From Hemibagrus wyckioides (Eukaryota > Chordata > Actinopteri > Siluriformes > Bagridae): DNA of 64,000 nt. Positions 21,901-33,109 of the stretch are shown here, piece by piece. Position 1 is the stretch's first letter. Every line of letters starts with the position of its first letter. The notes under the pieces were generated by a model. The model was given only the letters and a program-made list of their open reading frames with translations. It had not been told where the DNA came from and searched no databases. The translations under genes were made by a program, and so were the position numbers. Location: the NCBI RefSeq assembly GCF_019097595.1, contig NC_080734.1:3293392-3357391 (forward strand), in the 5' to 3' direction.

Positions 21901-22379
21901 CACTATATTGGCAAAAGTTTTGGGACGTCTGCCTTTACATGCACATGAATGTAATATGGAGTTGTCCCGCCCTTTACAGCTATAACAGCTTCAACTCTTC
22001 TAGGAAGGCTTTCCACAAGGTTTAGGAGTGTGTTTATGGGAATTTTTGACCATTCCACTAGAAGTGCATTTGTTGGAAGAGAAGGTCTGGCTCACAGTCT
22101 CCGCTCTAATTCATCCCAAAGGTGTTCTATGGGGTTGAGGTCATCCATGTCTTTATGGACCTTGCTTTGGTCACTGGTGTGCAGTCATGTTGGAACAGGA
22201 AGGGGTCATCCCCAAACTGTTCCCACAAAGAGCATGAAATTGTCCAAAATGTCTTGGTATGAAGCTGAAGCATTAAGAGTTCCTTTCACTGGAACTAAGG
22301 GGCCGAGTCCAACCCCTGAAAAATAACACCTGAACTCAATGATCTTTAAGGGTGTACCAAAACTTTTGGCAATATAATG
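21901..22379 (-). mobile_element. Non-autonomous Tc1 deletion derivative, 479 bp
   Basis: It starts CACTATATTGGCAAAAGT and ends GGCAATATAATG, with TA outside at 21899-21900 and 22380-22381. The interior is the reverse complement of the transposase 3' half (matching 6154-6593 of the full copy). Most of the transposase N-terminal half is missing: sequence near the left end jumps to the FSGxGLGPL region. Two smaller internal gaps are also present. The copy at 46290-46814 has the same major junction. Confidence 0.9.
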
Positions 22380-22500
22380 TATATGTAAACCTGCACTGTT
22401 GTCAGAGCTGCTGCTATAGAGAATTAATCAACACCTTCTGACCGATCAGAATGCAGGACTCAGCAGCTCTGTGGAATAAAGCTACAGTGTTGTAGTTTAA
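22380..22500 (-). repeat. Dispersed repeat (GATTGGTC family), proximal part
   Basis: Read on the minus strand, AGAGCTGCTGAGTCCTGCAT, TCTGATCGGTCAGAAGG and GCAGCAGCTCTGACAACAGT match 16590-16722. A short related piece is at 26270-26320 (CAGCAGCTCTGTGGTATAAA). Confidence 0.7.
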
Positions 22501-22813
22501 TGTGTAGCTACATTTTTGTAAGTTATTCAGAAAATAAATATAATAGCATGATCCTCACAGCAGAATCCACCCAAGCATGTGTTCGACTTCCTACTTCAGT
22601 CGGTTCCACCTTTTCGTTCTCTTTTGTCCCTTTTGGCCTTCCATATCATGAACACGTCCGCTCAGCACTTCCTTCTCTTGTCCTCTGTTGATTCAGTAGC
22701 TAATTATTCGCACCTGTTCCTCGTTTTCTAATCAATCAGTCTGTCTGTTTAAAGCCTCGTGTTCGAGCTGAGAGACTGAGAGGCAAAGACTAGAAAGTGA
22801 TGACCGGAAACAA
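22501..22813. other. Unique sequence with possible LTR piece
   Basis: CACCTGTTCCTCGTTTTCTA, CAGTCTGTCTGTTTAAAGCC and GTGTTCGAGCTGAGAG at about 22690-22790 have the feel of a teleost LTR retrotransposon promoter region, but neither LTR boundary nor a partner is seen. Confidence 0.25.
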
Positions 22814-22814
22814 C

Positions 22815-22853
<39 letters not shown>

Positions 22854-23573
22854 CAAGAGCAAGAGCAAGAGCAAGAGCAAGAGCAAGAGGAGGAGGAGGA
22901 GGAGGAGGAGGAGCAGCAGCAGCAGCAGCAGGAGGTGGAGGAGCAGCAGGAGGAGGAGCAGGAGCAGGAGCAAGAGGAGGAGGAGGAGGAGCAGCAGCAG
23001 CAGGAGGTGGAGGAGCAGCAGGAGGAGGAGCAGGAGCAGGAGCAAGAGGAGGAGGAGAAGGAGGAGGAGGAGCAGCAGCAGCAGCAGGAGGTGGAGGAGC
23101 AGCAGGAGGAGGAGCAGGAGGAGGAGGAGGAGGAGGAGGAGGAGGAGCAGCAGCAGGAGCAGCACCAGCAGGAGGAGGAGCAGCAGCAGGAGCAGGAGCA
23201 AGAGGAGGAGGAGGAGGAGGAGCAGCAGGAGCAGCACCAGCAGGAGGAGGAGCAGCAGCAGGAGGAGGAGCAGCAGGAGCAGCACCAGCAGCAGGAGGAG
23301 GAGCAGCAGGAGGAGGAGCAGCAGCAGGAGGAGGAGCAGCAGCAGGAGGAGGAGGAGCAGGACCAGCAGGAGGAGGAGGAGCAGGAGCAGGAGGAGGAGC
23401 AGCAGCAGGAGCAGCACCAGCAGGAGCAGGAGCAAGAGGAGGAGGAGCAAGAGCAAGAGGAGGAGGAGGAGCAGCAGGAGGAGGAGCAACAGCAGCAGCA
23501 GCAGGAGGAGGAGCAGGACCAGCAGGAGGACCAGCAGCAGCAGCAGGAGGAGGAGCAGCAGCAGGAGGAGGAG
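22814..23573. repeat. Compound (CAG/GAG)n trinucleotide array, 760 bp
   Basis: Blocks of CAG, GAG, GAGCAA and GAGCAC triplets run without a break. The plus strand reads as a 272-codon Gln/Glu frame (22797-23615) and the minus strand as poly-Leu, but any CAG/GAG mixture is stop-free in all frames. Block motifs such as GAGGTGGAGGAGCAGCAGG recur at about 22931, 23002 and 23087, showing local duplication of longer segments. Confidence 0.97.
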
Positions 23574-24296
23574 AAAAAGAGTAAAAGAATTACAGAAAGA
23601 AAAGAATTGAGTTGAATTGAATTGAAAAGAGAGAAAAAAATAAAATGATTACACAGAAAAGAAATGAAAAGAATTGAAAAGTTATAGAATATAATTACAA
23701 TTTAAAGATAAGAAAATTGCAAAGAAAAAATAATTTATATTTACATCCCAAAGTAAACAATGGCATGGCTTAGTTATTGCAAATAAATAAATATTATAAA
23801 TAAATAATAAAAAGAATAAATTACTAAACAATTGAATTGAACTTCATCACGACTCGTCGGAACAGTAAACATCTTCACCCAGAACGTGACTCCTGAATGG
23901 ATTCACATCCTGAAGTAATATTTTTTTAAATCATTATTGATTTCCAGAGCAGCACGAACCCCTTCAACTCAACCTCTCTGTAATTTCCAATTTGTTCAAG
24001 GACGTTTTATCCGCCCAGACGTTCCCGTCTTCCGCACATGATGACGACTGATTAATATCGTTCCCGTCCTGTAATCAGTCGTGCTCGAGAGGCGCTGGGA
24101 TGTGCAGGGCTTTTATTTTCCTCCTGTTATTTTTTTATGCTAATCAAAAACAATCCAGCATTGTCAATTTGTGCAGAAAACACAAGATGTTCCTTCTTTC
24201 ATGTCGGAACATTCCGCCTCCCGAAATAGACCTTCTACAGGAACGACAGAGCAGCAAGAGTCATGGAAAATCACAGGTGATCATGTTTTTCCCTTC
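23574..24296. other. AT-rich stretch then unique sequence
   Basis: 23580-23870 is A-rich with GAATTGAATTGAATTGAA. From about 23990 to 24290 the sequence is non-repetitive (TTTTTTATGCTAATCAAAAA and neighbours) and could be conserved non-coding DNA. Confidence 0.35.

Positions 24297-24298
<2 letters not shown>

Positions 24299-24332
<34 letters not shown>
24299..24332. repeat. (TG)n microsatellite
   Basis: Uninterrupted TG repeat after CCCTG. Confidence 0.97.
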
Positions 24333-24333
<1 letters not shown>

Positions 24334-24449
24334 TTGAAAGTGTATTTCATGTTTTTTAAATGTTACTTGCTGAAATGTCACATGACGTCACGTGGAAAAG
24401 CTCATTTCTCATTTGGTTTTAAAATAAATCTGAAAAATAAAATAAAGAA

Positions 24450-25060
24450 GTAAATGAATCATTTCTGAAAAATCAGAACATTAATGAATCATGTAAGAGA
24501 TGACACACCTGAAAAGGAATTTATAAAATATTTATCAAAAACATTTCAAAAGAATTTAATAATAATAATAATAATGCGTGAATTAAACTGAGTGAAATAG
24601 TACACAAATACACAATAACACAATAGTTTAAAGAAACGCTTGAAACTAACTGAATCAACTGAAAGTCACACATGAAACAATGAATCATTTGTAAATAATA
24701 ATAGTAATTATAATAATAAATTACATACTACATTAAAACAATTATTTGCAGAAAAATATGAAAGAAAAAGAAAGAAAGAAAGAAAGAAAGAAAGAGGTAA
24801 GAATTCATTCAAGACAGTAAATGTATCGTTTCGTAAAAATATCACTTGAAACTAAATGAGTTAAGTGTAGAAATGATTCAAACAATAAATACAGAAGTCA
24901 CATGACACAGTGGAACTAAATGAATCAATTAAAAAAATCAAATGTCAAACGAATCAATACAATGTGACACCAAATGAATCACGAATCAAATTTTCACACA
25001 TGAGAAAAAATGAATCAAGTGTAAGAATCTGAAACAATGAATCGTTTAGAAAAAGAAAGA
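24450..25060 (-). repeat. TGATTCATTT minisatellite, locus 3, inverted and degenerate
   Basis: AATGAATCA and its variants (ATGAATCATTTC, CAATGAATCATTTG, AAATGAATCACG) recur with CACATGA and TGTAAGA words, i.e. the reverse complement of the unit at the other four loci. Copies are strongly diverged and AAT/GAAA microsatellites are embedded (24760-24795). Confidence 0.55.
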
Positions 25061-25062
25061 AA

Positions 25063-25383
25063 TCAGTTGCTGCATGAGATAATGAGCTGCATGAGATAAT
25101 GAGATGATGAGCTGCATGAGATAATGAGATGATGAGCTGCATGAGATAATGAGATGATGAGCTGCATGAGATAATGAGATGATGAGCTGCATGAGATGAT
25201 GAGCTGCATGAGATAATGAGATGATGAGCTGCATGAGATAATGAGATGATGAGCTGCATGAGATGATGAGATGCATGAGATAATGAGATGATGAGCTGCA
25301 TGAGATGATGAGCTGCATGAGATAATTAGATGATGAGCTGCATGAGATCATGAGATGATGAGCTGCATGAGATAATTAGATGG
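25063..25383. repeat. 25-bp minisatellite (GAGCTGCATGAGAT..)
   Basis: Unit GAGCTGCATGAGATAATGAG plus ATGAT, with shortened 17-bp variants lacking one ATAATGAG. About 13 units. Both strands are largely open as a consequence. Confidence 0.95.
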
Positions 25384-25614
25384 TGTGTAGAAACATTAAA
25401 GTGTAAAACTACATGAAACAAAAAAGTGAAGTAATTAATTATGAAAAATGACACATGAAAGAAAGTCAAAATAAATAAGATGCGTGTGAAGTGTTTAGGA
25501 AATAAACGTGTAACAGTAAATAAGTGTTTATGAGAAACCTCTTCAGAGCAGATCCACATCTAAAGCCTTATTAAAACCCATCTGCAGGCAGAGTCCACTT
25601 CATCTGCTCACAAA
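25384..25614. other. Unique AT-rich sequence
   Basis: No repeat or gene is recognised. Confidence 0.4.
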
Positions 25615-26220
25615 TCCACACACCTACACCTGCACCTACACCCTCACCTGCACCTACACCCTCACCTACACCTGCACCTTCGCCTGCACCTACATCCTCG
25701 CCTACACCCACACCTACACCTACACCCTCACCTGCACCTACACCCTCACCTGCACCTACACCCACACCTACACCCTCACCTGCACCTACACCCACACCCT
25801 CACCTACACCCTCACCTACACCCTCACCTACACCTACCTACACCCTCACCTACACCCACACCTACACCGTCACACACACCTATACTCTCACCTACACCCA
25901 CAGCTACACCCTCACCTATACCATCACCCTCACCTGCACCCTCACCTACACCCTCACCTACACCTACACACACCTACACCCGCACCTGCACCTATACCCA
26001 CACCTGCACCCTCACCTGCACCAACACCTTCACCTTCACCTACACACACCTATACCCTCACCCACACCTACAACCACACCTGCACACACCTATACCCTCA
26101 CCCACACCTGCACCGACACCTGCACACACGTATACTCTCACCCACAGCTGCACCTACACCTACACATCCCTAAACCACACCCACACCTCTCCTTACACAC
26201 TTGCACATCCCTAAACCACA
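25615..26220. repeat. (CACCTN)n hexanucleotide array
   Basis: CACCTA, CACCTG and CACCCT hexamers alternate for about 600 bp, cleaner on the left and increasingly degraded to the right. The Gly/Val frame on the minus strand is an artefact of the repeat. Confidence 0.95.
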
Positions 26221-26373
26221 CCCACACTCACAGCCAGACTTCTGCTCACATCTTTAATTCATTAACTATTATTTAAGGATTTCATCAGAATCCAGAAGTC
26301 AGCAGCTCTGTGGTATAAATATATGAAAAGTGATACTGATGATGATGATGATGAGCTTGATGACAGTGATGGA

Positions 26374-26632
26374 GCTACCCCCCCTCTCTCTACCCCCCAT
26401 GTGTGTCCCCCCCCCCCTCTACCCCCCATGTGTGTCTCTCCCCCCCCCCTCTACCCCCCCATGTGTCTCTCTCTCTCTCTCTCCCCCCCTCTCTACCCCC
26501 CATGTGTGTCTCTCCCCCCCCTCTACCCCCCATGTGTGTCTCTCTCTCTCTCCCCCCCTCTCTACCCCCCATGTGTGTCTACCCCCCCCATGTGTGTCTC
26601 TCTCACTCTCTCTCTCTCTCTCTCTCTCTCAC
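26374..26632. repeat. C-rich minisatellite, unit about 29-43 bp
   Basis: CTCTACCCCCCATGTGTGTC followed by CTCTCCCCCC repeats about seven times, with variable C and CT runs, ending in (CT)n. The three overlapping plus-strand frames are artefacts. Confidence 0.95.
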
Positions 26633-26639
26633 TGCTCTA

Positions 26640-26955
26640 TTTATAAGCATTAATATTTGATTTAAATGGCTCTGGCTTGCTGTAGCTCCTCAGCTCCCTG
26701 TGGAACAAACCACAAATGGCTTCTTTTAGCACTAATCATCGGGAGATTGCATCCAGGAGCTGCGTTGTGTCCAATTCCCTCTCCGCCGTCTCTTTTCTAA
26801 ATTAATTGATTCGGAAAATCTATTTTTTTTTCATCACTGCGAACGGCTCAGGACCAAATTATTTTTACAGCAAAGGCAAGTAATTGCTTGTTGTTTTCAG
26901 CAGGCAAACAGTGATGAATAATCCCAACCCAATTTATTTGTCAGCACCTGACCCT
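26640..26955. other. Unique island, candidate conserved non-coding element
   Basis: Complex, non-repetitive sequence between arrays, with TTAATTGATT and GGCAAGTAATTGCTTG words. It lacks a convincing coding frame. The call rests only on texture and the lack of repeats. Confidence 0.3.
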
Positions 26956-26959
26956 CCAA

Positions 26960-26960
26960 A

Positions 26961-26987
<27 letters not shown>
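26960..26987. repeat. (CA)n microsatellite
   Basis: Short clean CA repeat followed by CAAA. Confidence 0.95.
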
Positions 26988-26991
<4 letters not shown>

Positions 26992-27149
26992 AACATTTGC
27001 CTATTTATGTCTTATAGCTTTTAATTAACGCTATAATTATATTACTGTTGTCTATTTGTTCAACGGCTATTCTGTCATAATCTTTCTAATGAGACTCACG
27101 TTCTGACTCACGTGTTTTGCGAGAGAATAAAACATCCCAGTATACTTAT

Positions 27150-28190
27150 GTTTTACATTATGGAACTTTTTTAATTCCCATTATAGTAACATTTAATGTT
27201 ATGTCAAATTTTTCATTAGATAAAAACATCCAGTTCTAGTTACATTTAAGTTTATGGAATATTTTCCATATTTTTTTATCCTTTTATTTTTATTTTACAT
27301 TTAATTTTATAGATTACTTTTAACATCATGGAACATTTTTTTATTCCTGTTATAGTTACAGTTAATGTTATAGAACATGTTTTATCCTGGTATAGTAACA
27401 ATTAACATTATGTGAAATGTTTATCTCATTAAAGTTACTTTTATTCCTGTTATAGTAACATTTAACATAATGGAACTTTGTTAGCAAGAAGGTCCTGGGT
27501 TCGATTCCCGGGTTCAAACAGACAGGGGGCTTTCTGTGTGGAGTTTGCATGTTCTGTTTGCCTGTGTGGGTTTACTCCAGGTTCTCCGGTTTCCTCCCAC
27601 AGTCCAAAAACATGTACATTAGGTTGATTGGTAATTCTACAGTAAATTGCCCATAGGAGTAACAGTGAGTGTGTGTCTGTCTATATGTGTGGCCCTGTGA
27701 TGGACTGGTGACCTGTCCAGGGTGTACCCCTGCCTTTCACCCAATGTGTGCTGGGATAGTCTCCAGCAGATCCCCGTGACCCTAATTAGGAATAAAGTGG
27801 GTATAGAAAATGGATGGAACGTTGTAGTTACATTTAATGTTATATAATATTTAATCCAGTTATAGTTATATTTAATGTTATGGAATCATTTTTATCACAG
27901 TATAGTAACATTTAACAATATGGAATCATTTTCATCCCGATATCTTTACTTTTAATATTATAGAACATTTTTATCCTGTTATAAATACATTTAATATTTT
28001 GGAGAGTTTTTATTCTGTTATAGTTACATTTAATGCTATGGAATATTTTTTTTATCACATTGTATTTACATTTAACATTATAAAACATTTTATCTCATGA
28101 TTTTTACATTTAACATTATGGATCTTTTTTTTTTTATCCTGTTATAGTTACATTTAACATTATGTAAAATATTTATCCTGTTCTAGTTCT
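27150..28190. repeat. Degenerate minisatellite, unit about 45-60 bp
   Basis: TTATAGTTACATTTAATGTT, ATGGAACATTTTT and ATCCTG recur about 17 times. The array is interrupted by a SINE at 27482-27813. Confidence 0.85.
27482..27813 (+). mobile_element. SINE with 12-bp target duplication
   Basis: A B-box-like GGGTTCGATTCCCGGG lies near the left end. The body GTGGAGTTTGCATGTTCT, CCTCCCACAGTCCAAA, GGTGACCTGTCCAGGGTG and the end GTATAGAAAATGGATGGA form a very widespread fish retroposon. ATGGAACTTTGT (27470-27481) and ATGGAACGTTGT (27814-27825) flank it. The A-box part is missing, so it is 5'-shortened. Confidence 0.85.
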
Positions 28191-28312
28191 AGTCGCTTCT
28201 CTCCTACTTTGTGTTTTTTGACCTGGAACTCACCGCTCCATTTAGATTATTTCTGTTTCATTAAAGCTGCCTCACCTTCATTTACATCTGTCTCAGCTCG
28301 TCTATCGTGACA
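28190..28312 (+). mobile_element. Possible LTR 3' end
   Basis: TTTCATTAAAGCTGCCTCAC (a polyadenylation-like signal) followed by TCTCAGCTCGTCTATCGTGA and CA resembles the R-U5 end of a teleost Ty3/Gypsy-type LTR. No primer-binding site or second LTR was recognised. Confidence 0.3.
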
Positions 28313-29722
28313 TGGAAGGTGAACGCGTCAAGGAAGTGATCTAATCACACGGCAGGGGGGCGGAGCCACAAACCAGGACAAGAATTCCGAGCTGATGAAC
28401 AGTAAAAAGTATAAACATTTCCCCCTCGCTTTATTAAATTATTACGATGGAAGTCGCAGCCTGTCACATTACTGAGAAGTTCAAAGTTTAGCTAAACATC
28501 TCATTACAGAAGACGTATATAAATACCATATTTATATAACCATATCGATCTCAATATCCGTTCCTGTAGAGATGCTCACTTGCAGGTGTCAGAGCGGATG
28601 CAGTGAATAATAAATGAATCAACGCTTTACCATCAGTCAGTATTTACAAGACAGAAGCACTGATGTATAAATAACCTTTACTTTGTCTTTTAATTATAGT
28701 GTGTATTTCTGCTGTGTGATGAAACACCATGCCGCTGAATAGGCCGTATTTCTGAACCGAACTGACATTCAGTCTGTTTCCAGCTTTTCCCACGTAAACG
28801 AAGTGTCCATCATCCCGAGCCGAGCCGCGTGTGGGGGCGAAAACACCGCGAGCTGTGAAATACACCATCATTACCAGTTCAGTACGAGCTCGAGACGGAC
28901 GGCCTTCAGTAAAAAACAAAAAAGTTTTTGTTTCTTTGCTCTCGTGTCACGCTTATGAACTGTTCACCATCTGCTCATTAACACGCCGCGAGTCCTGAGG
29001 GAAAACCAGTGGAAATATTCACATTAGATATTAAATTAATTGTTGTGAAGGGAAAGAATATGAAAAGTACAGCTAATTCATTTCTCATTAAGATTAATGT
29101 TACTTAATTCTCTCATTAAGGCTGAGTGATTCGAGTCCGGACTGAAATATAAATCATTATTGATTCAGCGTTAGCAGACTAGCTAAAGACCTGATTAGCT
29201 TTTTGTAGCCTTGGGGCTCAACGTCTGTCTTCGAACCTTCTCGCTAATTCAAATTTAGCTTTTGGAAGTTCCTGAGCTCTGGAGACCTTGAGATTCAGGA
29301 TTATTGTCTAGTTCCATCTTCTCTTGAGATTCTCCTTTGAGTTTAATTCTGTAAATCCTGAACCATTCGTTTGTCCCTTTTCGATGACGTGTCCCACCTG
29401 AGAGAAGCAGCTCTATATCAGGATGCTGAGGATGCTTCCACCACCATGCTTCACTGTGTGTTCATACACACAACCTTTCCTTCTTTCTCCAAATACAACC
29501 AGCTGAATGATCAAGGAAATATCTTCAGAAGAGTTATGAACGCTCTTTTCGACGTGGATCTCTGTCTTTCAGTCTCAAGCAGATTAGCGTAAGGTGAGGT
29601 GCAGGAACCTATTAGTTACTGCTCATTATTACTTCTTCTTCAAATTCGAGCTGCTTTTTAGATGAACAAGCAGAAATGAATTTGATATCACTATATACTT
29701 TTTTGTCAGGAAAAAAAATATA
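28313..29722. other. Unique sequence, no gene recognised
   Basis: Non-repetitive. GC-richer patches at 28740-28910 and a 73-codon plus-strand frame at 29371-29592 show nothing identifiable. Confidence 0.35.
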
Positions 29723-30133
29723 CACCGATCAGCCATAACATTCAGGTGAAGTGAATTAGACTGAGTATCTCCTCATCATGGCACCTGTTAGTGGGTGGGA
29801 TATATCAGGCAGCAAGTCAACATTTTGTCCTCAAAGTTGATGTTAGAAGCAGGAAAAATGGACAAGCGTAAGGATTTGAGCGAGTTTGATGAAGGGCCAA
29901 ATTGTGATGGCTAGATCACTGGATCAGAGGTGTTTCTGGTCTGCAGTGGTCAGTATCTATCAAAAGTATCCTTTGTCCTGTAAGTTGTGATTTGGGGCCC
30001 TTTATGGATCTGCTGCTAACAGATACCACAGCACACCTTCAGGGATCTAGTGGAGTCCATGCTTCAAAGGGTCAGGGTGGTTTTGGCAGCAAAAGGGGGA
30101 CCAACACAATATTAGGCAGGGGACTGATCGGTG
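29723..30133 (+). mobile_element. Compact CACCGATCAG-family Tc1 derivative, 411 bp
   Basis: Starts CACCGATCAGCCATAACAT and ends ACTGATCGGTG, with TA at 29721-29722 and 30134-30135. It keeps the 5' leader and transposase start (ATGGACAAGCGTAAGG) up to CAGTATCTATCAAAAG, then jumps to the 3' end. The transposase start carries the same frameshift as the copies at 41.8 and 56.1 kb. A segment of about 45 bp (about 29968-30013) is inverted relative to the 8.6-kb copy. Confidence 0.88.
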
Positions 30134-31040
30134 TATTTTTTGGTAACATTTGCATATACAGAACATAGCTCCGCCCACAAAAACTAAGAATAAATACAGA
30201 AAAAAAGTATTGAAACCCCATTAAAGTTACACAGCTCTTCTACATCAAAAGAAAAAATAAATGTATATTTTTCATTCTGACACAAAGCTAACGTTTTCTC
30301 AAGCTTCTCTGTTCATTCCTCCTCATCCTCCTCTAAAACTTTCTGCGCTCCTTTGCTGTAACGATACTTTTATTTCTACATCATTCGCATTAGCCATGCT
30401 GCAGCGCCTCAGAGCTCGGGCTCCTCGCCTCCACCCAGGCGTTTACATCCACCGGGGGAGCGCACGTCTTCTTCTCCTTCGCTAGCTTTAATGAAAATAA
30501 ATGAAGAGGTGACACAAACACGGCCCATGCGCTCGGATCAACGGAATGAGCTGAAAAATTAGCGCGTCTCCTTCACACTGCGCCGTCGTTCCTGCTCAGC
30601 GGGATCGAGCGGGACACGAGCGAGAGATTCCCAGTCTTCCATCCATCTACGTCGGGTTTCCTCTGAAAAAATGACAGAGGTCTGACATTTACAGTTAAAA
30701 TGAACCGAACCCCAGGAAGTGTGTTTTCTGAGCCGTGTTTATAATTTATTTATTTTTTAGATTGAAATCGAAAAAGGGCCCAACGTCCCACCCTACAGTC
30801 TGCAGTCACAAGATTTACCTTTAGCCTTTATTTATTTCTTTGTATTTCTTCTTTGTACATTTTAACATTCAAGCATTCCAGAACATTTACGCAAAAAACA
30901 GAAAAGGCAGCAGACTGGTATTCACATAAAAAGGTTTTTTTTTGTTGTTTTATTTCCAGAAATGACAATTCTATAGGAATAAAATACAGGAATAAAAATC
31001 AAAAACACATGAACATTTATTTGTTTTACATTCATTTGTT
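30134..31040. other. Unique sequence, no gene recognised
   Basis: Non-repetitive, GC-richer at 30395-30640. A 74-codon frame at 30261-30485 has no recognisable domain. Confidence 0.35.
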
Positions 31041-31060
31041 AGATAGATAGATAGATAGAC

Positions 31061-31153
<93 letters not shown>
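31041..31153. repeat. (GATA)n microsatellite
   Basis: About 28 AGAT units with one ACAT interruption. Confidence 0.98.
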
Positions 31154-31342
31154 ATGTATTTATTATTAAATTATTTTGTTAATTTAGCACATACTGATTA
31201 AGGGAATTAACCGTTTGTTTGTTTACTATTTACCATTTATTTGTTTGTTTGTTTCAGTTTTTGATGTGTTGCACAAAGCATAAATAAATAAATAGACTAG
31301 GGATGCATTTATTTATTTGTTTCTTTGTCTGTTTGTTTATTA

Positions 31343-31344
<2 letters not shown>
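31154..31344. other. AT-rich sequence with TTTG and AAAT words
   Basis: Low complexity between two microsatellites. No gene. Confidence 0.5.
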
Positions 31345-31398
<54 letters not shown>

Positions 31399-31805
31399 AA
31401 CAAACAAACAAACAAAAAAACAAAAACAAACATTATGATTCAGGGAGTGCTTTGTTTGTTTGCTTGTTTGTTTGTTTTTTGTTCAAAGAGAGAAGAGAAT
31501 ATGTAGTAGAAAATGTACTATATGGAACAATTGAACTGTTTTTGCTTGATTGTTTGTTTGTTTTTTGTTTCTGCTTTGGTTTGCTTGTTTGTTTTTGGTT
31601 GTTTTTGGTTGTTTGTTTGTTTATGTTTGTGTTTTTGTTTGCTTTGTTTTTGCTTTGTTTGTTTGTGTTTGCTTTTGTTTGCTGGTTTGTTTGTTTCTGT
31701 TTGTTTTTGCTTTGTTTGTTTTTGTTTCCTCGCTTGTTTGTTTTTGTTTCTTTTTTTTTTTTTGTTTGTTTATTTATTTTGGCTTTGTTTGCTTGTTTGT
31801 TTTCA
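31345..31805. repeat. (GAAA)n, (CAAA)n and degenerate (TTTG)n arrays
   Basis: A clean GAAA array (31345-31399) turns into CAAA (31400-31430), then about 360 bp of degenerate TTTG with TTTGCTTG variants. Three overlapping Phe/Cys/Leu frames are artefacts. A sister TTTG array lies at 33990-34225. Confidence 0.95.
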
Positions 31806-32880
31806 CCCTTTAACCTCTCCAGTTTTCTGATGTAAGATGATTGAGTGGTGTTGAGCGTACAGTAGCTCTGTTCTCTCCTCCATGTTGACGTCCGGTTCCT
31901 GCTATCGACCCGGCGGTGCCTGAGCGCGGTGTAATGGACGGAGATTGCGGCACTGAATGGGTTTCGGAGCGGCGCGGCGTTCCTGTATGGATTTGTCCGT
32001 TTCTGCTTGACAGGTGGCGTGTAGATGCTATAAATTTGTCATGGTTATTGATTTCTAGAGCGCGTTCCCTGCCGAGTCCTGAACAGCTCGTGTAGGCCGA
32101 ATTCACACCAGCGTAATTCATATATATGAGACGGTGTAGCACACATCCATTAATCTGTGACAACGCCGAGGCTTCAGAATGACAAGCAAACAAAAATATC
32201 AAACCTTTTAGTACAAACAAAACAACACACAGCAGCTCCAGCGTCTTCTTCAGCACTTCCCCAGACGATCAGGAGATAAAGAGGAAGCTGTCTGTTATTT
32301 CAGCTCGTCTGCGTTATCGGCGTCAGAGAGACACGTCTCAGCTTTCAGCAGCAGGAGCTTCACCTCGATCGATACGCCTACCATGGCAACGCAATATGTC
32401 CAAAACATGAGATTACTGTATGAACGTGGGCTTTATCTGGGCTGGAAAAGGAAACACACACAGATAAAGCTTTAAACCTCACCTGAGGTCTGCTCTGGAG
32501 AGAACAAGGACACATCACACTTTCTCTACACTTTTTTACAGCAGGCAAAAAGAGGAATAATATAATTAATCATTAAACATTAATTACAAATAAATGAGTG
32601 AGAAACACTCGTGTATATAATCAGTGAGTTTGTGTAGAGTTACTATCATGAAGCACAAATTAATTCCTCTTACCCCACTGCAGTCTGTCAACATTTACAT
32701 TTCTCTTTTTATTTATTTCAGAAATCACATGCCCCTAGTGGTCAAGACTGGTACAACATGCTAACTCTTAGCATTACGCACCACTTCAATGCTAATCTGG
32801 GATCATTTCAAGATCCAGTTCTACGAAATGTTAGAAAATAAACAATCTGATGATCTCAAACTGTTACACACCTCACTCCT
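31806..32880. other. Unique island, candidate conserved non-coding elements
   Basis: Over 1 kb without repeats. A 148-codon minus-strand frame (31810-32256) crosses GC-richer sequence but has no recognisable domain, and no splice context was identified. It could equally be conserved non-coding DNA. Confidence 0.3.
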
Positions 32881-32882
32881 AT

Positions 32883-32912
<30 letters not shown>
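32881..32912. repeat. (TTTA)n microsatellite
   Basis: Eight clean TTTA units. Confidence 0.97.
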
Positions 32913-32913
<1 letters not shown>

Positions 32914-33109
32914 GGACTGGTTGAATCTGATGCAGATCTGGCAACCCAACAGACAATAATAGCATAATAGCATCAGTGAGTAAAAAATGTTTGAGGAAAA
33001 AAAAATATTACATATGACATCACACTTTCTTTAAGATTTATCTCCGGTAGGAAGGAGTCTCCGGCGTCAGCACTCTGTACAGAAAAATGTTAATGTGAGT
33101 GAGAACGTT

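Noticed and set aside
22749..23489. 246-codon poly-Leu open frame on the minus strand
   Set aside because: Complement of the same triplet array.
22797..23615. 272-codon Gln/Glu-rich open frame
   Set aside because: It is wholly a CAG/GAG triplet array, which has no stops in any frame; no non-repeat coding flank supports it.
25571..25795. Gly/Val repeat protein on the minus strand
   Set aside because: Translation of the CACCTN hexamer array.
26323..26660. Three overlapping Pro/Ser/Leu-rich frames
   Set aside because: They overlap in different phases of a C-rich minisatellite.
31452..31835. Phe/Cys/Leu-rich frames that look like membrane segments
   Set aside because: Artefact of a degenerate TTTG array; the same happens at 33915-34260.
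31810..32256. 148-codon minus-strand open frame as a gene
   Set aside because: No recognisable domain, start context or splice structure; kept only as an unexplained island.
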